DNA of 64,000 nucleotides from positions 1-64,000 of the forward strand of contig NZ_BCUY01000012.1 of NCBI RefSeq assembly GCF_001591465.1, read 5' to 3'. Source of the stretch: Cytobacillus firmus NBRC 15306. Lineage in GTDB: Bacteria; Bacillota; Bacilli; Bacillales; Cytobacillaceae. Positions 53,125 through 60,615 of the stretch are shown here, one piece after another (positions within the stretch are counted from its first letter, which is position 1; each line of letters begins with the position of its first letter). The position numbers and the translations under genes were made by a program. The notes beneath the pieces are model-generated. The model searched no databases. It had not been told where the DNA came from and saw nothing but the letters and a program-made list of their open reading frames with translations.

Positions 53125-53295
53125 TTAAAACACATTTTTACAGAACCTGAAAATAAACCGCGGTATCCAAAGTATAATCCGAATAAGAGATTCTATAACA
53201 ATTGAATCGAGGATCTCGTATTTGATTTCACGCAGCAGTCCTGTTTTTCGTTTTTCTTTTTTATTTAAGAATTTTCCCGCTTTTCTATTTACCAT
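53125..53295 (-). CDS. small basic membrane-associated protein, 56 aa
   Basis: ATG at 53295 lies within the last codons of the DUF1836 gene (11-base overlap). The product has a very basic N-terminus (N-R-K-A-G-K-F-L-N-K-K-E-K-R-K) and a C-terminal hydrophobic helix (I-R-I-I-L-W-I-P-R-F-I-F-R-F). Overlap implies translational coupling with the DUF1836 gene. Family not recognised. Confidence 0.65.
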   Translation of the reverse strand: MVNRKAGKFLNKKEKRKTGLLREIKYEILDSIVIESLIRIILWIPRFIFRFCKNVF

Positions 53296-53839
53296 CCGCT
53301 GCCTCCTTTACCTCATCAACAATTCGCTCAGCTGCTTTACGGTACAAATTGCTCATGTGAACCAGTGAAGATGCCAGCAGGACTTTTTCGAGCTGGGCTG
53401 GCTGCCCTTCATTTAGATCTGCTGCCCTGCCTGCCTGATTTTCCAGATCATACATAAATGTATCGGCATTCCGTTTGGCCAAATCGAGATAAAGCCGATA
53501 AAAATGGTCCAGATCCATCTTACCTTCAGCTGTCCTCGTGTTGACGTCATTTAGCAGGCTTTTAATGTCGTTTATGGATAAAGCCCCTTTTAGCTGATAA
53601 ATAAAAGCTATTAATATAAGGTGCTCCTTTGAATATTTTTTATTTTTAACAGGAAAAAACAATTTCCCTTTTGCATAGTTATTTATCATTGTCTTAGTAA
53701 GCACTTTTTCTTCTTCATTTCTGGTCGTGCTGCCAAAAGTATTTTCGAATAGCTGGATTACCTGATCCATGTATAAATCTATCTGCGGTATATCTTCCAA
53801 TTGAATTTGGTTATCCGCAATGAGTTTTTCCAATTCCAT
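53285..53839 (-). CDS. DUF1836-family protein, probable DNA-binding regulator
   Basis: The 184-residue helical protein contains T-K-T-M-I-N-N-Y-A-K and H-L-I-L-I-A-F-I-Y-Q-L-K-G-A-L-S-I-N-D-I, the HTH-like core of DUF1836 (YxeR/MerR-like) proteins. ATG at 53839 follows GAGGGATTG. It is divergent from the hemolysin III gene, whose promoter carries a palindrome, and is coupled to a small membrane-associated protein gene. Confidence 0.82.
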   Translation of the reverse strand: MELEKLIADNQIQLEDIPQIDLYMDQVIQLFENTFGSTTRNEEEKVLTKTMINNYAKGKLFFPVKNKKYSKEHLILIAFIYQLKGALSINDIKSLLNDVNTRTAEGKMDLDHFYRLYLDLAKRNADTFMYDLENQAGRAADLNEGQPAQLEKVLLASSLVHMSNLYRKAAERIVDEVKEAADGK

Positions 53840-53906
53840 AACAATCCCTCAAACCCCTCATTTGTCATTATATAAATTCTACTTAAAAAAACGCAGAATG
53901 TAAAGA

Positions 53907-53957
53907 TTGACTAGATGATGTTTTATATATATTATAATAAGTAGTTACGATAACTAC
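53907..53957 (+). promoter_or_regulatory. promoter and palindromic operator of the hemolysin III gene
   Basis: TTGACT (53907-53912), a 17-bp spacer and TATTAT (53930-53935) make a good sigma-A promoter. The perfect palindrome GTAGTTA-CGA-TAACTAC (53941-53957) covers the expected transcription start, a repressor-type position. Confidence 0.65.
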
Positions 53958-53983
53958 ATAAAAGAACATTAGGAGGAGATTTT

Positions 53984-54631
53984 ATGAATTCGTACATCCG
54001 GGAGCCCATCAACGGACTAACCCATTTAGCAGGGGCCATTTTATCCTTTGCAGGCTTGCTTGCCATGGTAATCAAAGCCTCACTGACAACATCTTCACCA
54101 ATTGCCATTACAGCTGTTGCTATTTTTGGAATAAGTTTGATGCTCCTTTATTCAGCATCTGCTACCTATCATATGGTCATTGCTAAAGATAAAGTCATTG
54201 CCTTTTTGAGAAAGCTTGATCATTCTATGATTTATGTATTGATTGCAGGTTCGTATACACCTTTTTGCCTCATAACCTTAAATGGTGTGACCGGCTGGGT
54301 TCTATTTGGAATTGTCACAGCTGTTGCTTTGTCAGGCATTCTATTTAAAATGATCTGGTTCAACTGTCCGCGCTGGCTTTCAACAGCGTTATACATTGCC
54401 ATGGGATGGATTATCGTTTTCGCTTTCTCACCTCTTTCTGAATCATTAAGCTCAGCAGGCGTTCTGCTTCTTTTGCTGGGAGGCATCCTTTACACGGTCG
54501 GCGGAGTGATTTATGCTGTTAAACCAAAATTCCTTGAGTTCAATCATATGGGTTTTCATGAGATTTTTCATATTTTCATTATGATGGGAAGCATGGCACA
54601 CTTTCTTTGTGTGTTCATGTATGTGATCTGA
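53984..54631 (+). CDS. hemolysin III family (PAQR-type) membrane protein
   Basis: The 215-residue protein has seven helices and the family motifs E-P-I-N-G-L-T-H (N-terminal), S-A-T-Y-H, L-D-H-S-M-I-Y-V-L-I-A-G-S-Y-T-P and G-F-H-E-I-F-H near the C-terminus, with three His suited to zinc binding as in PAQR receptors. The name hemolysin is historical; function in Bacillus (YplQ) is unclear. ATG at 53984 follows AGGAGGAG. Confidence 0.92.
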   Translation: MNSYIREPINGLTHLAGAILSFAGLLAMVIKASLTTSSPIAITAVAIFGISLMLLYSASATYHMVIAKDKVIAFLRKLDHSMIYVLIAGSYTPFCLITLNGVTGWVLFGIVTAVALSGILFKMIWFNCPRWLSTALYIAMGWIIVFAFSPLSESLSSAGVLLLLLGGILYTVGGVIYAVKPKFLEFNHMGFHEIFHIFIMMGSMAHFLCVFMYVI

Positions 54632-54637
54632 CAGATA

Positions 54638-54671
54638 GTTAAAAAAGCGGACACCCTCATGTCCGCTTTTT
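54638..54671. terminator. bidirectional terminator
   Basis: AAAAAAGCGGACA and TGTCCGCTTTTTT pair around CCCTCA. Confidence 0.93.
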
Positions 54672-54675
54672 TTGA

Positions 54676-56049
54676 TTAGCTGCCTTCTACATCCTTCAAA
54701 ACGGCTTCTAATTTCTGTTCAGAAAATCTGACCATGTTTTTGTAGATGTTCAGGATAGATTCCGCATAATTGGTTCCAGGCACAGCCCATTTGCCATTCA
54801 GTTCCTGCCATAGCTTTGCCGAACCTCTTTTCACAAGGCTGAAACGCGGATCCGCCAGTGGATATTTAGGAGGCAAGGGCTGTGTAGAAGCATAGGCATA
54901 TAAATGCTGAATATGTGCCAAAACGCCTTCTTCCTGTGTGGAAAAGCTTGCTCCTGCCGCACCATTCCCTGTTGCGCCGATTCCTGCAAAATTATTCTGG
55001 CCAGGTTTAACATCACCAGTGAATCGGAGAAAGTTGGTTTCATGCATGGCCTGTGCAAAAGCTATATCCCCTCTGATACCATAATATTCCCCAATAGCCG
55101 AATAGAATGAACCTAAATTGGCAGCATTCGGGTTTACCTGTTTTGCATATTGATTCATATGCTCTGGTGACAAATGCGTTACTCCCAGAATGGAATAGCC
55201 TTTGGGTTCAGAAGGCACTGCCGGCGGAGCGTCTGACAGTATATAGGCATCTGTTATTCCCGCTTTTTTTACTGTTTCCAGTTGTTTTTCTGCATTTTCC
55301 TTCGTACTGAAAGCACCGGCCTGTACCCTGTACCAGACCGTGCCTGAAATTTCAGCAGTGGCTATAACCGATTCAATGCTTTTATTTTTTAGAACGGCAG
55401 ACCTTTCCTCGGCATTTTTTCTATTTGTAAATGAACCGGCAATCACTCTGTATAGATTACTGGGATCGACTGGCTTTGGCGGCTGCGGCGGGACTGCCGG
55501 TTTCGCTTTAAGGCTAAAGGCTTTTGCAATTCCATTAACATGTCCCTGTGCCACCCTTTGTCTCCACAGCGGATCTTTCATTAAAGCGGCATCTGCAGAA
55601 TTATCAATAAACCCATTTTCTGTTAAAAGGGCTGGCATGGCTGATTCACGCAGTACATGAAAGTCAGCTTTCTTCTTGCCTCTATCGATGAGCTCATTCA
55701 GTTTAGTGACTTCAGCATGGATAATATTCTGATAACCGGCAGTTTGGGAAGTGCTGCCAAGGCTGTTATGAATAAAATCTTCATAGCCCCTCGCTGCACC
55801 ATTCGCGGCATTACAGTGTATGGAGAGGTAAAAATCAGCCCCCCAGCTATTAGCTTCAGATGTCCTTTGGCTCAAACTCTTAGTCATATCATTTTCACGG
55901 CTCATTCTAACTTCTATATTCTGATAGCCGGCCAATAAGATATTTTTTATTTTTTTTGCGATATCAAGCGCAATATCTTTCTCTCTTATTCCGTTTCCCT
56001 GTGCTCCTGGGTCCGTACCTCCGTGTCCAGGGTCTAAATAAAGCTTCAT
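54676..56049 (-). CDS. amidase_3-SPOR-SPOR-glucosaminidase cell wall hydrolase without signal peptide
   Basis: The 457-residue protein starts directly with M-K-L-Y-L-D-P-G-H-G-G-T-D-P-G-A, the zinc amidase_3 domain (to about 175; S-I-H-C-N-A and L-T-E-N-G-F). Two SPOR repeats follow (about 205-280; Y-R-V-I-A-G-S-F and Y-R-V-Q-A-G-A-F), and then a glucosaminidase domain (about 290-440; H-E-T-N-F-L-R, N-N-F-A-G-I-G). Absence of a signal peptide and the SPOR domains mirror CwlC, the mother-cell lysis amidase of Bacillus subtilis. ATG at 56049 follows AAAGGAGTGA. Confidence 0.9.
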   Translation of the reverse strand: MKLYLDPGHGGTDPGAQGNGIREKDIALDIAKKIKNILLAGYQNIEVRMSRENDMTKSLSQRTSEANSWGADFYLSIHCNAANGAARGYEDFIHNSLGSTSQTAGYQNIIHAEVTKLNELIDRGKKKADFHVLRESAMPALLTENGFIDNSADAALMKDPLWRQRVAQGHVNGIAKAFSLKAKPAVPPQPPKPVDPSNLYRVIAGSFTNRKNAEERSAVLKNKSIESVIATAEISGTVWYRVQAGAFSTKENAEKQLETVKKAGITDAYILSDAPPAVPSEPKGYSILGVTHLSPEHMNQYAKQVNPNAANLGSFYSAIGEYYGIRGDIAFAQAMHETNFLRFTGDVKPGQNNFAGIGATGNGAAGASFSTQEEGVLAHIQHLYAYASTQPLPPKYPLADPRFSLVKRGSAKLWQELNGKWAVPGTNYAESILNIYKNMVRFSEQKLEAVLKDVEGS

Positions 56050-56313
56050 GGTCCTCACTCCTTTATTATTGATGTCTTATATTTCAAAGTTTGGAGTTTC
56101 CCAGTTCATTATGAATCAATTTAACACAGCAAGTACTTGCTTGTAATAGTATACGTTTAACAGCAGAAATGGTTTGTACACATGACCAGTCAATATTGTT
56201 TCCCATAACAGGAATCACAAAAAATTGTCTTTTTATAGGCGACATTCTCATTCAAAAACTTAGGTGAAGCCGTATGCTAATGGTGGAACTAATTTTTCAG
56301 GGAGTGAAAAATC

Positions 56314-56916
56314 ATGGGTTTGTGCGGGAAAAAAAATAAAGACTTTGAAAGGCATGATTTTTGCCATGAGCATGATTATGACTGTGATTGTCATATAAAA
56401 CCGGAATGGGACGAGGGGAAACACCGGAAAAATTTCTATGAAAACTGTGTTGATGAGGTTTTGGAAGCCATTTTCAGAGCGCAAAAAAAAGCGGGTATGG
56501 ATGATGACTGCAGGAGTTCCTGCCGGGAATCCATTGATGACCTTATGGGAGGACATAAGAAACCAAAAAAGAATACAATTCCTTTCCTTTTATATTGCGG
56601 GAGCTGTGAACCATTTAAAGCCACAGGTGTTACTACATTCACTCATCATTCTAAGGAAAAGAAATTTGCTTGTATTACATCATTCATTTTTAGAATAAAA
56701 GAATTTGATGGCAAATGCGCTGTATTGGAACTGTTGACGTTCAAGCAATGTAAATCCTCTAAAGATCCATTTAAATCGCATACAAAAGATTTCTGTTCCC
56801 CTTGCAGCCAAATCGACTGTGAAAACGTAGAGGATCTCATTCCTACAGGCATTTGCATAAATGTGGATCTTTCCTGTTTTTGTGCTGTAACCTGTCTTCC
56901 TGCCGTCCGCTTATAA
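56314..56916 (+). CDS. CotY/CotZ-family Cys-rich spore coat protein
   Basis: The 200-residue product has about 18 Cys and a His/Asp-rich N-terminus (H-E-H-D-Y-D-C-D-C-H). The core matches CotY/CotZ/ExsY: I-P-F-L-L-Y-C-G-S-C-E-P-F, C-A-V-L-E-L-L and a C-terminal C-I-N-V-D-L-S-C-F-C-A-V-T-C-L. These proteins cross-link into hexagonal lattices in the coat crust or exosporium base layer. ATG at 56314 follows AGGGAGTGA. It probably needs sigma-K and GerE, though no clean promoter was seen. Confidence 0.9.
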   Translation: MGLCGKKNKDFERHDFCHEHDYDCDCHIKPEWDEGKHRKNFYENCVDEVLEAIFRAQKKAGMDDDCRSSCRESIDDLMGGHKKPKKNTIPFLLYCGSCEPFKATGVTTFTHHSKEKKFACITSFIFRIKEFDGKCAVLELLTFKQCKSSKDPFKSHTKDFCSPCSQIDCENVEDLIPTGICINVDLSCFCAVTCLPAVRL

Positions 56917-56953
56917 AAGTTTCATGGCTCATCCTAATTTAAGCAGGCAACCA

Positions 56954-56993
56954 AAAAAGGTACACCCTTGTGGCATGGTGCACCTTTTTTGGT
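56954..56993. terminator. terminator between CotY/Z-like gene and the ParM-like unit
   Basis: AAAAAAGGT-A-CACC and GGTG-C-ACCTTTTTT pair across an 8-nt loop, usable from both sides. Confidence 0.88.
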
Positions 56994-57004
56994 ATTTTAG
57001 TATA

Positions 57005-57376
57005 TTATCCTCCAAATGCCTCCAGCACATCCTCTACTTCTTTTAAATCAACCTCATCTTGTTTTGAGCCGTGAAAAACTGTCTCTTTATATGCTGGCGT
57101 CTGGCCTGCAGCGTAGCCTGACTGCATCATTTTCTTAATTTCATGAATTTCTGAAAGTATAATATCACTGTTCATATTTTTTGGATGTAGATAGCTGTTC
57201 AAAGCTGACAGAACTAAATGGATCAGTGTATTATTATTTGAATGATAGTCGACTTGTTCCTGAATCTTCTGTGATACTTTTACTGAATTGCCGGTTTTGA
57301 CATCAATGAAATGATCCGGGATTGTTAAGGCTGTTTTATTCGCATAGTCGGTATAAGTTCTCAACTTTTCCATCAT
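57005..57376 (-). CDS. small partner protein of the ParM-like ATPase (ParR-like candidate)
   Basis: The 123-residue protein starts two bases after the stop of the actin-like gene. It has a helical core (V-K-V-S-Q-K-I-Q-E-Q-V-D-Y-H; L-I-H-L-V-L-S-A-L-N-S-Y-L) and an acidic C-terminus (E-V-D-L-K-E-V-E-D-V-L-E-A-F-G-G) that could be a filament-contacting tail. In plasmid systems the gene in this position encodes the DNA-binding adaptor ParR. No clear RHH or HTH motif is visible, so the role is inferred from position only. Confidence 0.65.
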   Translation of the reverse strand: MMEKLRTYTDYANKTALTIPDHFIDVKTGNSVKVSQKIQEQVDYHSNNNTLIHLVLSALNSYLHPKNMNSDIILSEIHEIKKMMQSGYAAGQTPAYKETVFHGSKQDEVDLKEVEDVLEAFGG

Positions 57377-57378
57377 CC

Positions 57379-58566
57379 TTAACCTCTGTTTGAAATGGAA
57401 TGATTACTTTCTTTTTCCCTTTTAAGCTGATTCATTTTTGCCAGAATCATAAGGCCAAGAACATTTAATTTTTCCATGTTTTCAGGAAACGTTAATTCAA
57501 TTGGCCTTCCTCTATCCGACCATTTCGCGGCAGCTTCCTGAATTTGCTTTTGGGCGAGTTTGGCTGCTCCTCCTACAGCAATATACCGGACAGCCCCTTT
57601 AATCTCTGATGAGCTGCTCCTTACACGATCAAAATGCTCCAGGTATTTGATTGCCATCGACTTTAACTGCGGCAAAATGTATTTGCTTATATCCTTTCTG
57701 ACCCCTGCAAAAGGCTCGACATACCATCCTGAAGGCCCTTCCGCCAATTTTTCCTCCAGTTCGGCACGGGAGTCAAATCGGTACATTTCCTTTTTACTCA
57801 CCCTTTGAATGATGTGGTCCAGAAATTGGTTGATCCCGAAAGGCTCCCCCTCTACAGATGCGACAGGCTTATTATTTTTTATTCCCACAAAATCGACTGA
57901 GTCTCCTCCAAGGTCGCCAATGATGATTCCTTTTTGTGATTCTTTAACAAGCTCTTCATCCTTAATGTTCAAGGTTTCCTGATCTCTGGTTAACCCCAAA
58001 TAGGCACACGCACCTTCAGCACCGACAATTACATCATTGATGCTGACTTTAACAGTTAACTCCTTTGGTTCAGATATTCCGGGAACTTTATGAAAAATGA
58101 TTGTGTGTGTTCCAGCCAATTTGTCTTTAAGGCGGGTTTTTCTCTCTTTATACTGTGTTGTTGGAAGAGATACAGCTAATTGATCAATAGAATAGGTGAT
58201 TTCTGTTTCTTCGGGATGCTGAAGAGCAGCATGATAGCCTGCAAGGCCAAATAGCAGCAAATAGGTTCTGTCTTCATCAACTTTCTGGTTATTGAATGCA
58301 GTCAGGCTTACGTCCCGCTGTTTAGCCGCTCCTTTGCCGATATAGAATATTTCCCTTCGATCTACAACAGCCTGGCTCTTTACCTCCACAATTAAATTTT
58401 CTTCAAACACTATATCATCATCATCGTATGTCTTTTCGTAAAATTCTTCATCAAAAAGAGCAATAGCATTTGGAATTTGATATTCCGAATGAATACCATT
58501 TTCAGAAGCTAATGCCTTATACCAGCTGTTTCCGATATCTACAGCAAGAAAATTATGTCTATCCAT
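57379..58566 (-). CDS. ParM/StbA-type actin-like ATPase
   Basis: The 395-residue protein has the actin ATPase fold signatures: phosphate-1 loop A-V-D-I-G-N-S-W-Y-K (residues 8-17), phosphate-2 I-I-G-D-L-G-G-D-S-V-D-F (215-226) and the adenosine motif I-A-V-G-G-A-A (329-335). This is the ParM/StbA group (plasmid segregation and phage filaments), distinct from MreB, FtsA and DnaK. It forms a two-gene unit with the downstream 123-aa gene and is surrounded by outer spore layer genes. ATG at 58566 follows a GGAGGAGTGAGG tract. Confidence 0.88.
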   Translation of the reverse strand: MDRHNFLAVDIGNSWYKALASENGIHSEYQIPNAIALFDEEFYEKTYDDDDIVFEENLIVEVKSQAVVDRREIFYIGKGAAKQRDVSLTAFNNQKVDEDRTYLLLFGLAGYHAALQHPEETEITYSIDQLAVSLPTTQYKERKTRLKDKLAGTHTIIFHKVPGISEPKELTVKVSINDVIVGAEGACAYLGLTRDQETLNIKDEELVKESQKGIIIGDLGGDSVDFVGIKNNKPVASVEGEPFGINQFLDHIIQRVSKKEMYRFDSRAELEEKLAEGPSGWYVEPFAGVRKDISKYILPQLKSMAIKYLEHFDRVRSSSSEIKGAVRYIAVGGAAKLAQKQIQEAAAKWSDRGRPIELTFPENMEKLNVLGLMILAKMNQLKREKESNHSISNRG

Positions 58567-58700
58567 TTCTCCTCACTCCTCCTTTTGAATCTTATGCGTG
58601 ATAGAAGTCCAATTGTGCCCGTACCCTTTCACATTTTATCCGCCATTGCATCAACCCTTTAAATTTCCATGTTTGTCCAATGCATTCAAATAAGGATTTG

Positions 58701-58709
58701 CATAGTATA
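58701..58709 (+). promoter_or_regulatory. sigma-K-like -10 element
   Basis: CATAGTATA fits the sigma-K -10 pattern CATANNNTA exactly, about 40 bases before the first CsxC-like gene. The -35 AC is not clear. The 58567-58700 stretch has no repeated iterons that could be a parC-type centromere. Confidence 0.5.
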
Positions 58710-58741
58710 TCTTGAAGTAAATTTATAAAGGAGGAACAACA

Positions 58742-59509
58742 TTGAAAAAAGATAACAAATGCGTAGATATTAATGTGTCTGCTAATGTGGGAGAGTGTGC
58801 TTATTCTCCTGGATCCACTCCTATTGCAGACGCAGGTGAAGCCATCATTAGAGTACCTGTTGAACTTGCTGTTTTGAATATTAGGACAAACCTTGCAGCA
58901 AAAATCAAGTTTCCGGAGCCAGTCCTGGAAATAAAAGATATTAAAAAGAGAGTTCAAATCGTCCAGTGCAAGCTTCTTCTTCCAGGTGTTGCAGCAGGAA
59001 CGAATCCTTTTGTGGAAGGTTCCTATCATTTATTCATCAAAGGATATGTACGAAAAAACATTCAATATGCTTCACCTTGCTACAATTCAGGGGTTTGTGT
59101 GAACTCGGAGATGCGGTCACTGACAACTGATGTGCCTTTTGAATGTGTCGTCGAAATTGCAGAAGATGATTTTGATAGAACTCCTCAGCTTCCTTTCCAG
59201 AATGCACGTGCAGAATTTGATTTCTTCAGACAGCAGGACCTTGGACATGGCTATCCTGAAAAAGATCACTTCCTTTCCAGCGATCTTTCCCAGTTCCATC
59301 AGGACAGCAGCCAGTTTTACAATCAAATGCCATATTGCGAGTTGATCTCAAGCAGGATTACAGAATGGGATGAAGCTCTTGACCGCAAGCCATTCCACAA
59401 CAGTGCAAACTGGCAGGAAGGAACATTCGAAACGATCTCTGAAAAAATGTTCTTGCAGTTTACTGTGAAAGTTCTTCAAAACCAGCAAGTCAGAGTAACA
59501 GCACTTTAA
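58742..59509 (+). CDS. CsxC-like outer spore layer protein 1
   Basis: The 255-residue protein contains a beta-rich domain with P-V-E-L-A-V-L-N-I, F-P-E-P-V-L-E-I-K-D-I-K-K, Q-C-K-L-L-L-P and L-F-I-K-G-Y-V-R-K-N-I-Q-Y-A-S-P, followed by T-T-D-V-P-F-E-C. This resembles the SPOCS/DUF3794-type domain of CsxC-family exosporium proteins. The second half includes F-D-F-F and D-L-S-Q-F-H-Q-D. It is very similar to the next gene, indicating duplication. TTG at 58742 follows AAAGGAGG. Confidence 0.78.
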   Translation: MKKDNKCVDINVSANVGECAYSPGSTPIADAGEAIIRVPVELAVLNIRTNLAAKIKFPEPVLEIKDIKKRVQIVQCKLLLPGVAAGTNPFVEGSYHLFIKGYVRKNIQYASPCYNSGVCVNSEMRSLTTDVPFECVVEIAEDDFDRTPQLPFQNARAEFDFFRQQDLGHGYPEKDHFLSSDLSQFHQDSSQFYNQMPYCELISSRITEWDEALDRKPFHNSANWQEGTFETISEKMFLQFTVKVLQNQQVRVTAL

Positions 59510-59520
59510 TACAGCGACTG

Positions 59521-59560
59521 GCAATACCTGTTCCTTTTCGGGGACAGGTATTGCTTTTTT
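59521..59560 (+). terminator. terminator of CsxC-like gene 1
   Basis: GCAATACCTGT and ACAGGTATTGC pair perfectly and six T follow. Confidence 0.93.
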
Positions 59561-59677
59561 ATGTTTGTTTACTAGCATCATATTCAAAAGCCCTTAAAAT
59601 GACATTCACCTATCAAACTTCCCTATACCCATTTTTCGTTTTGGCAGTTATCTGGTTTTACATAGGTAAGCGCCCAA

Positions 59678-59704
59678 ACATAGACGATTATCATGCATAG
59701 GATG
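59678..59704 (+). promoter_or_regulatory. sigma-K-like promoter
   Basis: AC at 59678-59679, 16 bases, then CATAGGATG (59696) is a near match to AC-N16-CATANNNTA, 30 bases before the second CsxC-like gene. Confidence 0.5.
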
Positions 59705-59733
59705 TGATTATCATGATTTCAGGAGGAGCCCAA

Positions 59734-60510
59734 ATGTCTGAAGAACATAAAGATCGAGATAAAGCGGAATGCCAGATTTCTGCTCAGAACTGTGATTGTG
59801 AAAGCACCACTCATCATCCTCATGTGAATATTGGAAAAATTACGGCAAAGGTCCCTGTCGTTCTGGCTGAGCTATGTCTAAAAGTGAATGTAAATGCCCT
59901 AATTACTTTTCCGGAACCTGTACTTGAAATTAAGGATATTAAGAAAACAGTAAAGTTAACACAATGCCGCCTTTTATTGCCTGCTGATCAGCTATTTATT
60001 AAAGGCTTTGTCCGCAAAAATATTCAGTATGCCAGCCCCTGTCCTGACATCGAAATGCATACAGACAAAACCGTAGCATCTGATATTCATTCCTATACAG
60101 TTGATGTTCCGTTCCAATGTGTGACCGAAATTAAAGAATTTCTTACCTGTCCGGTAATGCCCGAAATGAATCACCGCCAGGAATTTGATTTCCTCGTATC
60201 AAAGCCTGTACCGAGGGGATACCCCGAGAAGGATGAGTTACAATCGAGTGATCTTTCCCAATTTCATCAGAAAAGTGTGCAGCATTATAATGAATTGCCA
60301 TTCTGTGAACTGGTTTCAAGCAGAATAATTGAATGGGATGAAGCGATTGACCGCCGTCCTCTGCCAAACCGCTCGCCGATCGGAGAAGGAGTATTTACAA
60401 AGGTAGAGGAAAAAATGGTTGTAGATTTGGTCATTAAAGTACTGCAAAAACAGCAAATCCGTGTTTCTTCAACCACCAATGATCACGATGACTGCTTCGA
60501 TTGTGAATAG
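59734..60510 (+). CDS. CsxC-like outer spore layer protein 2
   Basis: The 258-residue protein is a close paralogue of the preceding one (F-P-E-P-V-L-E-I-K-D-I-K-K-T-V, L-F-I-K-G-F-V-R-K-N-I-Q-Y-A-S-P, V-D-V-P-F-Q-C, G-Y-P-E-K-D-E, S-S-D-L-S-Q-F-H). It has a Cys-containing N-terminus (C-Q-I-S-A-Q-N-C-D-C) and an acidic C-terminus ending D-D-C-F-D-C-E. Two thiol-rich ends suggest disulfide cross-linking. ATG at 59734 follows CAGGAGGAG. Confidence 0.78.
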   Translation: MSEEHKDRDKAECQISAQNCDCESTTHHPHVNIGKITAKVPVVLAELCLKVNVNALITFPEPVLEIKDIKKTVKLTQCRLLLPADQLFIKGFVRKNIQYASPCPDIEMHTDKTVASDIHSYTVDVPFQCVTEIKEFLTCPVMPEMNHRQEFDFLVSKPVPRGYPEKDELQSSDLSQFHQKSVQHYNELPFCELVSSRIIEWDEAIDRRPLPNRSPIGEGVFTKVEEKMVVDLVIKVLQKQQIRVSSTTNDHDDCFDCE

Positions 60511-60579
60511 ATCTCAGCAGACTCTTTTCCATTGATTGATGAGCTTTTACTATTTGACGTAAGGAGGGGACCGGTGGGG

Positions 60580-60615
60580 ATGCTCTGCAATTGCAGCACC
60601 TTCCTATGTATATGA
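60580..60615 (+). other. 11-codon Cys-rich upstream ORF
   Basis: AAGGAGGGG (60561) serves ATG at 60580, which reads M-L-C-N-C-S-T-F-L-C-I and stops. The TGA overlaps an in-frame ATG (60612) of the next gene, a classic coupling arrangement. Confidence 0.45.

Noticed and set aside
52707-53150. Overlapping plus frames of 147 and 120 codons and a minus frame of 79 codons across the 52-bp array
   Set aside because: The repeated peptide pattern comes from the nucleotide repeat; the 52-base period shifts frame each unit, and the frames lack ribosome binding sites.
57005-58741. parC-type centromere iterons near the ParM-like unit
   Set aside because: I looked for direct repeats in 58567-58741 and 56920-57004 and found none beyond weak similarity of two GCAT-containing patches.
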